This document shows positions 53,565 to 64,000 of a DNA stretch of 64,000 nt, piece after piece. The stretch is from Lachnospiraceae bacterium. GTDB taxonomy: Bacteria; Bacillota; Clostridia; Lachnospirales; Lachnospiraceae. The notes below the pieces were generated by a model. That model made no database searches. It worked only from the letters and a program-made list of their open reading frames with translations, and was not told the origin of the DNA. Location of the stretch: the NCBI GenBank assembly GCA_015057325.1, contig SVEQ01000004.1, positions 204,816 to 268,815 of the forward strand. Reading direction: 5' to 3'. The position numbers and the translations under genes were made by a program. Position 1 is the stretch's first letter. The number at the start of each line of letters is the position of its first letter.

Positions 53565-54992
53565 TTATACTGTTCCATGCTTCTTAAGAGGTCTGAAATC
53601 TGCCTTTGTGTAGAGCATTTCAAATGCTGCAATAAGTCTCTTTCTTGTTGCAGAACCCTCAATTATGTCATCAACGTAGCCACGTTTAGCAGCCGCCATT
53701 GCACTTGACATCTTCTCTGTATATTCCTTTGTAAGTTCAGCAAGCTTAGCATTGTCAAACTTGTCTCCCTTAATATCGTCAGCATACATAATCTTAACTG
53801 CTGCTTCAGGATCCATTGTACCGATTGTAGCTGTCTTCCATGCATACTCAATATCAGCACCTGTTGACTTAGAGTTCATTGCAAGATATGCACTTCCAAC
53901 GCCATCCCCCATCACAAGATTAACCTTAGGTACATCTGCATTTGCAAAAGCAAAAGTAAGCTTTGCAACAGCCTTGGCAATTGTTGCCTCCTCTGAAACT
54001 GTTGCCTTAAATCCCTTAACATTTGTAAGTGTAAGAATAGGAATATTGAATGAATCAAGGAAATTAACGAACTCTGCAGCGATATAAGCACCTGCTGTAG
54101 AAAGAACGCTACCACCGTCTGATACCTGGTTAGCTACACAACCTACTGTTGTTCCACCAAGTTTGATAAGACCGATTACCATGTCTTTTGCGTAGTCTTT
54201 CTTAAGTTCGATAAATACATTGTTATCAGAAATGTTTGCAAGAACTGCTCTTGCATCATCTTCAAGACTTTCAAGATTAGGAATCTCTCTGTTAAGATCA
54301 TCCGTACAATCTGAATAATTAGAATCATCTTCGTTGTTTGAAGGAAGCATTGCCACTACCTGACGTATTCTTCCAAGTAATGAAGCCTCATCATCAAGTA
54401 CTTCATCAACAACTGCGCTCTTACCTGCCTGATATGAAGCATCAGCAGTATCAAGCTTCTCTGTATAGTTACCATCTAAAGTATTAGGACTATTGACAAA
54501 TAATTTTGCATTATCCTTAACCATAAATGTGATATCAGACAATGCAGGAATCAATGTACTTCCACCACCACATACGCCAAAAACGCCTGTTATCTGAGGA
54601 ATTACTCCTGAAGCCACCGCCTGCTTTGCAAAAATGTTACCGAAAGCATTGAGTGAATCTGTAGCCTCCTGTAATCTAAGTCCCGCACAATCAATAAGAC
54701 CAATGACAGGAGCACCCATCTTAAGTGCCATATCATAAACCTTGGAAATCTTGTTAGCATGCATCTCACCAACTGAACCACCAAGAACTGTAGCATCCTG
54801 GCTGTACACATAAACAAGTCTTCCGTCGATTGTACCGTATCCGGTAATTACGCCGTCCTTAGGCGTTTCCTGATCCTTGATGTTGAAATCTGTGCTTCTA
54901 GCTGTTACATACGCACCAACTTCAACAAAGCTGGAGTCATCAAGTAATGATGCGATTCTATCACTTGCTGACATCGTTGTTTTACTGCTCAT
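53565..54992 (-). CDS. Acyl-CoA carboxyltransferase subunit (methylmalonyl-CoA decarboxylase alpha type)
   Basis: The 475-residue crotonase-fold carboxyltransferase has paired oxyanion glycines (VTGVFGVCGGGSTLIPALSD, and GDGVGSAYLAMNSKSTGADI). In the MmdA/GcdA/PccB family it moves the carboxyl group of an acyl-CoA to biotin. The usual substrates are methylmalonyl-CoA or glutaconyl-CoA; the one here cannot be told. It is the first gene of the operon, downstream of a promoter and a leader hairpin. Confidence 0.88.
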   Translation of the reverse strand: MSSKTTMSASDRIASLLDDSSFVEVGAYVTARSTDFNIKDQETPKDGVITGYGTIDGRLVYVYSQDATVLGGSVGEMHANKISKVYDMALKMGAPVIGLIDCAGLRLQEATDSLNAFGNIFAKQAVASGVIPQITGVFGVCGGGSTLIPALSDITFMVKDNAKLFVNSPNTLDGNYTEKLDTADASYQAGKSAVVDEVLDDEASLLGRIRQVVAMLPSNNEDDSNYSDCTDDLNREIPNLESLEDDARAVLANISDNNVFIELKKDYAKDMVIGLIKLGGTTVGCVANQVSDGGSVLSTAGAYIAAEFVNFLDSFNIPILTLTNVKGFKATVSEEATIAKAVAKLTFAFANADVPKVNLVMGDGVGSAYLAMNSKSTGADIEYAWKTATIGTMDPEAAVKIMYADDIKGDKFDNAKLAELTKEYTEKMSSAMAAAKRGYVDDIIEGSATRKRLIAAFEMLYTKADFRPLKKHGTV

Positions 54993-55022
54993 CTCTAGTC
55001 CTCCATAAAATATTTATTGACA

Positions 55023-55040
55023 GGCTTGCTTACGCAAGCC
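55023..55040 (-). promoter_or_regulatory. Leader hairpin of the decarboxylase operon
   Basis: The minus strand reads GGCTTGC-GTAA-GCAAGCC, a 7-bp perfect stem with a GNRA-type loop, between the promoter and the first Shine-Dalgarno. There is no T-run, so it is not a terminator. It may stabilise the message. Confidence 0.6.
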
Positions 55041-55058
55041 AAATTTTAGCCAATGTAT

Positions 55059-55087
55059 ATTCTATTACTTTTATGTGAGGATTTCAA
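55059..55087 (-). promoter_or_regulatory. Promoter of the decarboxylase operon
   Basis: On the minus strand this reads TTGAAA (55082-55087), a 17-base spacer, and TAGAAT (55059-55064), about 66 bases before the first start codon. Confidence 0.6.
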
Positions 55088-55125
55088 GTCCGAAATTGTA
55101 TAAAAAATTACTATATTTTATTGAG

Positions 55126-55728
55126 TTATTTATTATTATTATCAGAAAGAACTCCCTTATTATGAATAAGGTAATCAAGTAGTGACACAATGGTAAGAAT
55201 AAGCGCAATATAAATAAGCACATTTTCAAAAATATGAATGCCGTCTGCTGCACTTGTAAATATAGAACCAAAGTCAGCCATCATAATACAAAGCATAACC
55301 ATTTGCTCTGCTGTCTTAACCTTACCCCAGATTCCTGCAGCAATTACAACACCGTTGTCTGCAGCCACAAGACGAAAACCACTTATAATGAACTCTCTTG
55401 CAATTATAATGATAACTATCCAACAAGGAATCCTGTCAAGTTCAATAAATGCAATAAGTGCAGAAGAAACCAAGAGCTTGTCTGCAAGTGGATCCATAAA
55501 CTTACCAAAGTTTGTTACAAGGTTATATTTTCTTGCAATCTTTCCGTCAAGCATATCTGTAAGTGACGCAATTGCAAATATAACAAGTGCAATCCAGTTA
55601 CCATATGGTACAAAACCACCGTAATTTTGGTCACATAACAATGCAACAAGGAAAAATGGAATAAGTATAGTTCTTAAGATTGTTAATTTGTTTGGCAGGT
55701 TCATGCCTTTCTTTTTGTTCTCGCTCAT
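55126..55728 (-). CDS. pgsA: CDP-diacylglycerol-glycerol-3-phosphate 3-phosphatidyltransferase
   Basis: PgsA starts phosphatidylglycerol synthesis from CDP-diacylglycerol. The 200-residue membrane protein has the CDP-alcohol phosphotransferase motif DMLDGKIARKYNLVTNFGKF followed by MDPLADKLL, with all the metal-binding Asp residues. Five to six membrane segments are visible. It is 15 bases downstream of rimO, a common order. Confidence 0.95.
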   Translation of the reverse strand: MSENKKKGMNLPNKLTILRTILIPFFLVALLCDQNYGGFVPYGNWIALVIFAIASLTDMLDGKIARKYNLVTNFGKFMDPLADKLLVSSALIAFIELDRIPCWIVIIIIAREFIISGFRLVAADNGVVIAAGIWGKVKTAEQMVMLCIMMADFGSIFTSAADGIHIFENVLIYIALILTIVSLLDYLIHNKGVLSDNNNK

Positions 55729-55743
55729 AATTGTAAGTCCTTT

Positions 55744-57072
55744 CTACTTTATAATCTCGCCCATAAGGTCATATTCATTGCAATCTGTTATTTTGACCTT
55801 AATGAAATCTCCTGATAATAACTCTTCGTCTGATTTAACAAACACCATACCGTCTATGTCAGGAGCATCCATGTAAGAACGGCAGGCATACATTTCATCT
55901 TCGTAAAGATATCCGTCAACAACAACCTCTAATTCTCTGCCAATCTGTCTTGTGTTAACATCAAGTGATATCTCCTGTTGAAGCTCCATTATCTCATCAC
56001 GATAACGTTCTTTAACATCTTCAGGAATCTGATTCTCCATCTCTGCTGCAGGTGTTCCTTCTTCTGCCGAATATGTAAATGCACCAAGTCTTCCAAACTC
56101 CATCTCATCAATGAACTCCATCACACCCTGATGGTCTTCTTGGGTCTCTCCGGGAAATCCTGTAATAAGAGTTGTTCGAAGTACTATGTCCGGAATCATT
56201 TCGCGTATTTTATGAATCCTCTCGGTTATTTCAGCCTTGGTAGTTCTTCGTCCCATGCGCTTTAACACTGAATCTTCACTGTGCTGAAGAGGCATATCAA
56301 TGTAATGACAAACTTTTTCGTTATCTCGAATCTCTTCGATTAATTCATCTGTAATCTCTTCCGGATAACAGTAAAGAAGTCTTATCCAATGAAGTCCTTC
56401 AATTTCAGACAACTTATGTATGAGCTCATGCAAACATTTCTTGCCGTATAAGTCAATACCGTATAACGTTGTTTCCTGAGCAACCAAACACAATTCCGTG
56501 ATTCCGTTATCAACAAGATATTTTGCTTGTTCTAATACCTCTTCCATTGGAACACTTCTGTAATTACCGCGCACATAAGGAATGATACAGTATGTGCATC
56601 GCTTGTTACAGCCTTCGGCAATCTTCAAATATCCGGTGTATGACACGCCGGTCATGCTTCTTTTATCTTTGATTGACGGCAAATGATCAAGTGGGGTAAA
56701 ACATTCAAATCGTTTACCTTCTAAAACCTCATCAACCGCTGTAACAATTGCCTCTATGGACATAGTTCCAAGCACCGCATCAACTTCAGGAAGTTCATCG
56801 AAGATTTCCTCCTTATAACGCTGTGCAAGACAACCGGTAACAATTATTGCTTTTAATCTACCGGTTTCTTTGAGCTTACCAATCTCTATTATGTTTTCAA
56901 TACTTTCCTCTTTGGCATCTCCGATAAAGCAACATGTGTTTATAACACAAACATCTGCCTCACTTTCAACATTGGTTATGCTATAACCCTTTTCTTTTAA
57001 CAGTGCAAGCATAACCTCGCTGTCTACAAGATTCTTATCACAGCCAAGAGACACAAACAAAATATTAGTCAT
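55744..57072 (-). CDS. rimO: Ribosomal protein S12 methylthiotransferase RimO
   Basis: RimO is a radical-SAM enzyme that methylthiolates an aspartate of ribosomal protein S12. The 442-residue protein has an N-terminal methylthiotransferase domain (FVSLGCDKNLVDSEVMLALL, with cysteines in VINTCCFIG and VTGCLAQRY). The radical-SAM cluster is CNKRCTYCIIPYVRGNYRS, and a C-terminal TRAM domain follows. The GCDKN start and IPYVRG context favour RimO over MiaB. Confidence 0.96.
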   Translation of the reverse strand: MTNILFVSLGCDKNLVDSEVMLALLKEKGYSITNVESEADVCVINTCCFIGDAKEESIENIIEIGKLKETGRLKAIIVTGCLAQRYKEEIFDELPEVDAVLGTMSIEAIVTAVDEVLEGKRFECFTPLDHLPSIKDKRSMTGVSYTGYLKIAEGCNKRCTYCIIPYVRGNYRSVPMEEVLEQAKYLVDNGITELCLVAQETTLYGIDLYGKKCLHELIHKLSEIEGLHWIRLLYCYPEEITDELIEEIRDNEKVCHYIDMPLQHSEDSVLKRMGRRTTKAEITERIHKIREMIPDIVLRTTLITGFPGETQEDHQGVMEFIDEMEFGRLGAFTYSAEEGTPAAEMENQIPEDVKERYRDEIMELQQEISLDVNTRQIGRELEVVVDGYLYEDEMYACRSYMDAPDIDGMVFVKSDEELLSGDFIKVKITDCNEYDLMGEIIK

Positions 57073-57107
57073 ACATACTCCAAAAAATCTTTAACTAAAG
57101 TTAATAT

Positions 57108-58493
57108 TTACTTATCTGTCCACTGTGCATAATCTTCATTAGTATAGATATCATCTACAGAAAGTTCTTTTGCATATTGTGATACAGCAGCATCTGTCGC
57201 TTCCTTACCGTCAAATGTAAACTCATAATTCTTTGCAACACCATCAATTGCATCAACCATTTCTTGAGTTATATCGTCTGCAAGATAGTAATAATAATAT
57301 TTATCATTCACCTCTGTTTTAGTAAATATAACATATTCTGCATTATCCAGTCCCGTCGCAACAACATCATTCATAATATTTGTAATTGGTTGTTCTTCCT
57401 GCTGTGTATCATAGTCGTAGAAATTCCAGCCCGGAGCATTACTCTCTTGAGCATAAAGCATTACATACTCAAAATCTTTGGTTGGAACATACACATTTGT
57501 CGCATGTGCCCCTGCACCATTTGAGCCATCATCAAATACAACGCCATATTTGTTAAACATAGGGTATCTTCTGTCCCATGCATCAATAACAAGATTAACC
57601 TTAAGTTCACCATCATTTTCCGAAATAACAAAAAACTCGGTAAAAGTAACTGACTCAAGTTTATATTCAAAACTCAAACCATACAGTTTTCCATTTTTAT
57701 TCTCAAAAGTTGTATATTGAATCTTTGGATCAATACCACTTACAGGCTCCCATAACGAATTAAGACTTATAAGCGTTTTAAGTGTAAAACTGTTTCCTGC
57801 GTTATATGCAGTATCGTTCATAACATTTTCATTTGCTAACTTGTCAGAAATTGTAACCTCTCCCGAGCCGGCAAGAAAATCTTCAAATGTATATTTTTTC
57901 TTCTTATCTGACGACTCTCCATTTGAAGAATCATCTTTTGCCGATTCGTCTGACGAACCTGCATTTTCAAAACCCGGCAGCAATTTAATTAACTCGCGAA
58001 TTCTGTTTTCAGTAAGTTCAGCGCCCTTTAAACTCTCAAGCATAGGCTGCATAGAACCACCTTCTACCTCTGCTCCGGCATCAGCAATCTGCTTTTCCTT
58101 ATCTGCTATCCATGTATTCTCTTCCTCTGCAAGCTTAGCCATTTCTTCTTTTGAAAGTGTCTTATCAAGAACTCCCCAAAGTTCATTTAAACAATCATCC
58201 CATAATGTATATAAATCACCGGACTTCATGTTGTATTCTGTCTGCGACAAATCATCATTCTCAATCGAATCGCTAAGTTCTTTTGCCTGCTTCTCAACCT
58301 TCGCAAACTTATCAAGGAAATCTTTAACATAATCTGTCATTTCTTCGGTAGAATCACTTAAAACTGTTTCCTCTGTCTGATCTTTTTTGGTCCCGTCTGT
58401 GGAACTAACATCTTTCTTGCCACATCCTACACAGGCAAAGAGGGATGAAATCAGGAGTATGGAAGTAATTGTTTTCAAGACATTTTTCTTCAT
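57108..58493 (-). CDS. Lipoprotein of unknown function
   Basis: The 461-residue product has a lipoprotein signal peptide (TITSILLISSLFACVGCGKK), so it is likely anchored outside the membrane. An acidic helical region follows (about 45-150), then a DSSN/GESSDKKKK linker. A C-terminal half with many Tyr and Asn residues may be a beta-rich ligand-binding domain. No known family is recognised. The start ATG has AAGGAATT upstream. It lies between folD and rimO on the same strand, though the neighbours do not explain it. Confidence 0.8.
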   Translation of the reverse strand: MKKNVLKTITSILLISSLFACVGCGKKDVSSTDGTKKDQTEETVLSDSTEEMTDYVKDFLDKFAKVEKQAKELSDSIENDDLSQTEYNMKSGDLYTLWDDCLNELWGVLDKTLSKEEMAKLAEEENTWIADKEKQIADAGAEVEGGSMQPMLESLKGAELTENRIRELIKLLPGFENAGSSDESAKDDSSNGESSDKKKKYTFEDFLAGSGEVTISDKLANENVMNDTAYNAGNSFTLKTLISLNSLWEPVSGIDPKIQYTTFENKNGKLYGLSFEYKLESVTFTEFFVISENDGELKVNLVIDAWDRRYPMFNKYGVVFDDGSNGAGAHATNVYVPTKDFEYVMLYAQESNAPGWNFYDYDTQQEEQPITNIMNDVVATGLDNAEYVIFTKTEVNDKYYYYYLADDITQEMVDAIDGVAKNYEFTFDGKEATDAAVSQYAKELSVDDIYTNEDYAQWTDK

Positions 58494-58538
58494 AATATCA
58501 ATTCCTTTTTTATAATTACTGTTTAATGGTTACATACA

Positions 58539-59384
58539 TCAATCAAACATCGTTGCTGCCTCAACACAATTGTTCATTAACATCGCTATTGTCATAGGAC
58601 CTACTCCACCCGGAACAGGTGTGATTGCGGAAGCTATAGGCTCAACACTGTCAAAATCAACATCACCGCAGAGCTTGTTGTTTTCATTTCTATGGATTCC
58701 AACATCTATTACAACCGCACCATCTTTAACATAAGATGCATCAATCATCTTAGGCTTACCGATTGCTACAACGAGGATATCCGCGCGTTTACAAACTTCC
58801 TTGAGGTCTTTTGTTCTTGAGTGACAAACAGTAACTGTACCATTTTCACGAAGAAGTAAAAGCGCCATAGGCTTACCAACAATATTGCTTCTACCGATAA
58901 CTACGCACTCTTTACCTTCTATTTCAATATTACTTCTCTTTAATAACTGGATAATTCCCGCAGGAGTACATGAAACAAAGCCCGGCTGACCGATTGAAAG
59001 AGCTCCTACACTTTGAGGGTGGAACCCATCAACATCCTTTTTAGGACTTATTGCTTTGATAACTGTATCCTCATCAATATGTCTAGGAACAGGCAACTGT
59101 ACGAGTATCCCATGAATCTTATTATCGTTGTTGAGACGTTCAATCAACTCAATAAGTTCTTCCTGTGTTGTCTCTTCGGGAAGTTCGTAACTTTCTGAAC
59201 GAATACCGATATATTCGCACGCTTTTTTCTTGTTACCGACATACACGCTTGAAGCAGGGTCATTTCCGACCTGAATTACAGCCATTCCAATTTCTTTTCC
59301 TTCGGCTTTAAGGGCTGCAACTTTATCCTTCAATTCGTCTTTGATTTCTTTGCTAATTCTCTTACCATCAATTAAAGTTGCCAT
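58539..59384 (-). CDS. folD: Methylenetetrahydrofolate dehydrogenase / cyclohydrolase
   Basis: FolD interconverts methylene-, methenyl- and formyl-tetrahydrofolate. The 281-residue protein has the substrate-side motifs [20 protein letters not shown] with the catalytic Lys, [20 protein letters not shown] and KDVDGFHP. The nucleotide site is [20 protein letters not shown], with [18 protein letters not shown] at the C terminus. It follows fhs by 12 bases and together they supply one-carbon units. Confidence 0.97.
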   Translation of the reverse strand: MATLIDGKRISKEIKDELKDKVAALKAEGKEIGMAVIQVGNDPASSVYVGNKKKACEYIGIRSESYELPEETTQEELIELIERLNNDNKIHGILVQLPVPRHIDEDTVIKAISPKKDVDGFHPQSVGALSIGQPGFVSCTPAGIIQLLKRSNIEIEGKECVVIGRSNIVGKPMALLLLRENGTVTVCHSRTKDLKEVCKRADILVVAIGKPKMIDASYVKDGAVVIDVGIHRNENNKLCGDVDFDSVEPIASAITPVPGGVGPMTIAMLMNNCVEAATMFD

Positions 59385-59396
59385 TTCAAACCTCCT

Positions 59397-61064
59397 TTAG
59401 AATAATCCTACAATCTTATCTCCTACAACATCAATTCTCTCTGCAGCGGGAACCTTAGGAAGTCCCGGCATAGTCATAATCGAACCTGTAATTACTACAA
59501 CGAATCCAGCACCAGCACTTACATACACCTCACGGACATTAACATCAAATCCGCTAGGTCTTCCAAGAAGTGTAGGATCATCAGACAACGAATACTGAGT
59601 CTTGGCCATACATACAGGAAGGTTACCAAATCCAAGATCTGTTATTGCCTTAAGCTGCTTCTCTGCTGCAGGTGCATATGTTACACCATCAGCTCCGTAT
59701 ATCTTTGTAGCAACAGCATTTATCTTATCTTTCAATGACATATCATCATCATATATCATTTTGAAATCTGCTTTCTTATTATCAAGCACATCGCATACCT
59801 TCTCTGCCAAAGCAAGACCGCCTTCGCCACCCTTTTCCCATACTTGAGCAAGTGCAAAGTCACAACCCATATTCTCAACAAATTCTTTGACAAATGAAAG
59901 CTCTGCATCTGTGTCCGTTACAAACTGGTTAAGTGTTACAACGATAGGTACTCCGTACTGCTGTAAGTTCTCGATATGTTTCTCAAGGTTAACGATACCT
60001 GCCTTAAGCGCATCTACATTCTCATTTGAAAGATCAGCCTTAGCAACACCGCCGTTATACTTAAGTGCACGAACTGTTGCAACAAGTACAATAGCATCCG
60101 GCGAAATACCGGCCTTTCTACATTTGATATCAAGGAACTTCTCAGCACCAAGATCAGCACCAAAACCTGCCTCAGTAACTACTATATCTGATAATTTCAT
60201 AGCCAGCTTTGTAGCACGAACTGAATTACAGCCATGAGCAATATTAGCAAATGGTCCACCGTGAACAAATGCAGGTGTATGCTCTAAAGTCTGAATCATG
60301 TTAGGCTTTAACGCATCTTTAAGAAGTGCAGCCATTGCACCTACTGCCTTTAAGTCATCGGCAGTAACAGGCTTACCTTCACGAGTATATGCAACAATAA
60401 TATTAGAAAGCTTATCCTTCAAATCTTCCATATCATTAGCAAGACAAAGAATAGCCATGATTTCAGAGGCAACTGATATTACGAAATGATCCTCACGAAC
60501 CACACCGTCCATCTTACTTCCCATACCTACAACTATATTACGAAGCACTCTGTCATTCATATCAAGACATCTCTTCCATACAACCTGTCTTGTATCAATA
60601 CCAAGTTCATTTCCCTGCTGAATATGATTATCAAGCATTGCTGCAAGAAGGTTATTCGCAGAAGTAATAGCGTGAAAATCTCCTGTGAAATGAAGGTTGA
60701 GATCTTCCATAGGTACAACCTGCGCATATCCCCCACCGGCAGCACCACCCTTTATACCAAAACAAGGTCCAAGAGAAGGCTCACGAAGAGCGATAGATGC
60801 TTTCTTGCCCATCTTTCCAAGTGCTTCTCCAAGTCCGACCGTAACGGTAGTCTTACCCTCACCCGCAGGTGTAGGATTAATTGCTGTTACAAGAACAAGC
60901 TTACCATCTTTGTTATTCTCAACTCTCTTAATGAGATCATCTGAAAGTTTTGCTTTATACTTACCATATAATTCCAACTCATCAGCTTCAATATCAAGGC
61001 TTTTTGCAACCTCTGTTATCGGTTGCATTACCGCTTCCTGTGCGATTTCTATATCTGTCTTCAT
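59397..61064 (-). CDS. fhs: Formate-tetrahydrofolate ligase
   Basis: Fhs activates formate onto tetrahydrofolate using ATP. The 555-residue protein has the P-loop ATP-binding motif [20 protein letters not shown]. It also has [39 protein letters not shown] and [19 protein letters not shown]. The length is typical. It pairs with folD for one-carbon metabolism; no other acetogenesis genes are seen in the window. Confidence 0.97.
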   Translation of the reverse strand: MKTDIEIAQEAVMQPITEVAKSLDIEADELELYGKYKAKLSDDLIKRVENNKDGKLVLVTAINPTPAGEGKTTVTVGLGEALGKMGKKASIALREPSLGPCFGIKGGAAGGGYAQVVPMEDLNLHFTGDFHAITSANNLLAAMLDNHIQQGNELGIDTRQVVWKRCLDMNDRVLRNIVVGMGSKMDGVVREDHFVISVASEIMAILCLANDMEDLKDKLSNIIVAYTREGKPVTADDLKAVGAMAALLKDALKPNMIQTLEHTPAFVHGGPFANIAHGCNSVRATKLAMKLSDIVVTEAGFGADLGAEKFLDIKCRKAGISPDAIVLVATVRALKYNGGVAKADLSNENVDALKAGIVNLEKHIENLQQYGVPIVVTLNQFVTDTDAELSFVKEFVENMGCDFALAQVWEKGGEGGLALAEKVCDVLDNKKADFKMIYDDDMSLKDKINAVATKIYGADGVTYAPAAEKQLKAITDLGFGNLPVCMAKTQYSLSDDPTLLGRPSGFDVNVREVYVSAGAGFVVVITGSIMTMPGLPKVPAAERIDVVGDKIVGLF

Positions 61065-61078
61065 TTCAAGTTACCTCC

Positions 61079-63790
61079 TTAGAAATATTCATCAACATAT
61101 TCTTCAAACTGCTCTATACTCATCAAAACTTCACGTGGTTTTGTACCAACCTCGGGTCCGACAACACCTGCTTCTGATAATTGATCCATTATTCTGGCAG
61201 CTCTGTTAAAGCCTATCTTAAACATTCTTTGAAGCATTCCAATTGATGCCTTATTCTTCTCTATGATAAACTTACCTGCCTGAACAAAGTACTCATCTTT
61301 GTCATCAGCCATACCACCGTCACTGTAGCCGCCTGCTGCTCCGCTTGCGGAACTTGATGTAATCTTGTTTGTCATTTCCTCACTGTAGGTTGACTCACCG
61401 TTATTAGCCTTTAAGAACTCAACAACCTTAACAACCTCATCATCGGAAATATATGCGCCTTGAACACGAAGCGGCTGTGGATACATTGTAGGATAGAACA
61501 ACATATCACCATTACCAAGAAGTTTCTCTGCGCCAACCGTATCAATTATCGTACGGGAATCAATTCCCGACGATACCGAAAGTGCGATTCTCGAAGGGAC
61601 ATTTGCCTTAATAAGTCCGGTCACAACATCAACTGACGGACGCTGTGTAGCAATAACCAAATGTATTCCGGCAGCACGTGCTAACTGTGCAAGACGAACA
61701 ATTGCCTCTTCAACCTCCGCCTTGGCAACCATCATAAGATCAGCCAACTCATCGACTATTATAACAATCTGTGGCATTTTCTCAATTGTCATTTCTTCTA
61801 TCTCGCCGGATTTCTTAAGTTCTTCAACTTTCTCATTATAGCCCTGTATATTTCTGACATTATATTCAGAAAACTTCTGATATCTGTCAGTCATTTCCGC
61901 AACTGCCCAGTTGAGCGCGCCCGCAGCTTTCTTAGGATCCGTAACAACCGGCGTTAATAAATGAGGAATACCGTTATACACCTTAAGTTCAACCTGTTTA
62001 GGATCCACAAGTATAAGTTTAACTTCATCAGGTTTTGCCTTATAAAGAATACTCATAATAAGAGTATTGGTACAAACGGATTTACCTGAACCTGTTGCAC
62101 CTGCAATAAGCAAATGTGGCATCTTTGCAATGTCTTCAACCACAACATTACCTTCAATGTCTTTACCTACCGCAAACGCAATCCTTGACGGATGCTTGAT
62201 AAACTTCTCTGTATCAATTAATTCTCTAAAGCCCACTCCGCTTCGCTCACCGTTAGGTATCTCTATACCAACTGCAGACTTACCCGGAATAGGTGCTTCT
62301 ATACGAATGCTTTGGGCTGCTAGGTTCATCATGATATCATCAGCAAGTCCTGTAATCTTACTAACTTTAACTCCTTGTTCAGGGACCATTTCATAACGTG
62401 TTACAGAAGGACCACAACTGTAATTGGTCATTGTAACATTGACACCAAAACTTTTAAGCACTTCTTGAAGCTTAACTGCATTTTCCTTAACTACACCCGT
62501 TGCTGTCTTGCCTGCGCTCTTGCCGGGCTTAAGCAAGCCAATCGGCGGGAACTTGTAATCCGAATCGGATTTACCAACCTCTTTTGCAGAGAGATTCTTC
62601 TCCGTTTTGGCAGTCTTATTCTCCATACTGTCAAGTGCCTGTTTTTCAGAAGTAGTAAGTGTATTATCGGAAGGCTTAACTTCCTCGGCATCAGAAAACA
62701 TTTCAAGTGTTGTAACATTTTCTGGCGGATCATTCTCAGATAAATTATCATCAGCCTCTAACACTGTAGGAACTATGTTCTTTTTTCTGCCTCTTGTCTT
62801 TTTAGTTTCTGCTTTGACAGCGTCCTTATCAACATGTTCAATCGAGAACGCATCCATATTCTCACCCGGAAGATTAACCGGGAAATCCATAGTGATTTCG
62901 TGTACGTCCTCGTCATCAGGAAGCTTGTTAACTACTCTGTTAGGAGTTACGCTCTCCTTATTCTCACTAGGGAGAACAGATATGCTTTCAAGAAGACTTC
63001 CCTTGCGCTGCGGCTTAACATTTATATCCGCCTTATCATTGGAATCCGGAAAATCCTCTATAACAATCTCTTCCCTACGACTTCTCTTCTTTATATTATT
63101 ATAATTTCTATCATCTTCAAATTCATCGTAATCATAATCATCATCTTTTGATGACATGATTTCGCCGGTGAAGCCTTTGATGAGATTGATTACCGAGACT
63201 TCCGCGAAAAGAACAACACATACAATTATAGAAAGAACAATAACTATACATGTTCCTGCTTCTCCTATTGCTTTGTTTAGAAGAAATGCAAGCGATCCAC
63301 AGAGGATTCCTCCACCTGACTGATCCTTAAAACCATTCTCAAAAAGAAGTTTGAAATCATACTTATCATCAACCCCGACAAATATCTGTGCAAACATACC
63401 TATACATAATAGAACAAGCATACCGAAAACAACCTTCGTAACCGCTCTTTTCTTAAACTCATTTATATATAGAAAGAATGCAGAAAACAAAACCGCAATC
63501 GGCAATATGTATTGCACTACTCCAAACAATCCGAAGAAGAAATTACTAATATACGATACTGCACCACACAAACCAAAGTTTGCAAGTTCAAGAATAAGCA
63601 TACACGCACCGATAACCCATACGCTAATCTCTGCAGAAAGAGAAACCTCGTTCTCTTCTACAACTTCAGCCTGTTTCTTTTGGGTTGTTTTATTTGTTTT
63701 TGTTGAATTATTGTTTTTACTACTGCGATTGTTATTTGTATTTTTAGATGTACCTTTGGTATTACCTCTTTGACTTTTCTTGGCAGCCAA
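61079..63790 (-). CDS. ftsK: DNA translocase FtsK/SpoIIIE
   Basis: FtsK pumps chromosomal DNA through the closing septum. The 903-residue protein has four N-terminal membrane spans (about 55-205), then a long charged linker (about 210-420). The motor has Walker [20 protein letters not shown] near residue 566 and Walker [23 protein letters not shown]-terminal gamma winged helix (about 835-903) reads polarity sequences ([20 protein letters not shown]). The start is TTG at 63790 with GGGAGG eight bases upstream. It is the most upstream gene of the fhs-folD run in the window. Confidence 0.96.
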   Translation of the reverse strand: MAAKKSQRGNTKGTSKNTNNNRSSKNNNSTKTNKTTQKKQAEVVEENEVSLSAEISVWVIGACMLILELANFGLCGAVSYISNFFFGLFGVVQYILPIAVLFSAFFLYINEFKKRAVTKVVFGMLVLLCIGMFAQIFVGVDDKYDFKLLFENGFKDQSGGGILCGSLAFLLNKAIGEAGTCIVIVLSIIVCVVLFAEVSVINLIKGFTGEIMSSKDDDYDYDEFEDDRNYNNIKKRSRREEIVIEDFPDSNDKADINVKPQRKGSLLESISVLPSENKESVTPNRVVNKLPDDEDVHEITMDFPVNLPGENMDAFSIEHVDKDAVKAETKKTRGRKKNIVPTVLEADDNLSENDPPENVTTLEMFSDAEEVKPSDNTLTTSEKQALDSMENKTAKTEKNLSAKEVGKSDSDYKFPPIGLLKPGKSAGKTATGVVKENAVKLQEVLKSFGVNVTMTNYSCGPSVTRYEMVPEQGVKVSKITGLADDIMMNLAAQSIRIEAPIPGKSAVGIEIPNGERSGVGFRELIDTEKFIKHPSRIAFAVGKDIEGNVVVEDIAKMPHLLIAGATGSGKSVCTNTLIMSILYKAKPDEVKLILVDPKQVELKVYNGIPHLLTPVVTDPKKAAGALNWAVAEMTDRYQKFSEYNVRNIQGYNEKVEELKKSGEIEEMTIEKMPQIVIIVDELADLMMVAKAEVEEAIVRLAQLARAAGIHLVIATQRPSVDVVTGLIKANVPSRIALSVSSGIDSRTIIDTVGAEKLLGNGDMLFYPTMYPQPLRVQGAYISDDEVVKVVEFLKANNGESTYSEEMTNKITSSSASGAAGGYSDGGMADDKDEYFVQAGKFIIEKNKASIGMLQRMFKIGFNRAARIMDQLSEAGVVGPEVGTKPREVLMSIEQFEEYVDEYF

Positions 63791-63865
63791 ATCAAAACCT
63801 CCCTTGACATTGTCTCAAACAACAATATTTTGTAGTATTGCTTACAGCAAACCACAATCGCTTAT

Positions 63866-63894
63866 ATACTACTATGTTTTGCAACATTTATCAA
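63866..63894 (-). promoter_or_regulatory. Candidate promoter of ftsK
   Basis: On the minus strand this reads TTGATA (63889-63894), a 17-base spacer, and TAGTAT (63866-63871), about 75 bases before the TTG start. The rest of 63791-64000 shows only a 5-bp inverted repeat (63838-63850) and no gene. Confidence 0.4.
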
Positions 63895-64000
63895 GCGTTA
63901 AATTGCTGTTTAGTTACATTTTAAAACGGACGCATAACAAATTGTCGATATATTACATTCTGTGTGACGAGACATACGGACATAAGAGTTTCTAGGTATT

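Noticed and set aside
54993..55125. Riboswitch before the decarboxylase operon
   Set aside because: Only a single short hairpin is present. There is no multi-stem aptamer-like structure.

Overview
The window looks like chromosome from a Firmicute of the class Clostridia, most likely family Lachnospiraceae. This rests on the low GC content, strong Shine-Dalgarno sites, Gram-positive PolC, an IspH-ribosomal protein S1 fusion, a Na+-pumping biotin decarboxylase operon, and a Cas12a that aligns readily with the Lachnospiraceae enzyme. All assignments come from reading the sequence; no database search was run. Nearly every gene lies on the minus strand. Only a small repressor-like gene (32198-32926) and a YprB-like exonuclease (42019-43119) are on the plus strand.

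Left accessory region (1-9500). A type V-A CRISPR-Cas module reads right to left as cas12a, cas4, cas1, cas2, with one-base or four-base overlaps or short gaps between genes. No repeats are visible, so an array, if present, lies beyond the left edge. Immediately upstream of cas12a is a WYL-domain regulator interrupted by one in-frame amber codon. Next come a zinc-ribbon protein, a decayed fragment of a Cys/His-rich domain, a secreted leucine-rich-repeat/CHAP protein and a small anchored acidic protein.

Core region 1 (9520-32019). PolC is followed by a run of envelope, isoprenoid and translation genes (ispG, rseP, dxr, cdsA, uppS, frr, pyrH) and a bactofilin with a long Glu/Pro/Val repeat. The yceD-like gene and rpmF come next, with a perfect-consensus promoter. 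After these are ackA, a GGDEF protein, a large FtsA-like protein, coaE, polA and an orphan zinc-finger anti-sigma-like gene.

Middle region (32020-34700). A divergent promoter region precedes an XRE/S24-like gene. That gene converges on tRNA-Leu(CAA). Between them are a bidirectional terminator and a partial copy of the tRNA 3' end that is split by a 61-nt hairpin-rich insert. A class B sortase and a Nudix hydrolase follow.

Core region 2 (34709-64000). Cell-wall elongation/division genes (PBP, FtsW/RodA, U32 peptidase, ZapA) and the Holliday-junction genes ruvB and ruvA come first. CheR, the IspH-S1 fusion, cmk, a YdcF-like protein and a flavoprotein follow. Next is a five-gene sodium-pumping decarboxylase operon with its own promoter and terminator. 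The window ends with pgsA, rimO, a lipoprotein, folD, fhs and ftsK.

The most notable points are the complete Cas12a system with changed PAM-contact positions, the amber-interrupted WYL gene beside it, and the split tRNA-Leu fragment.
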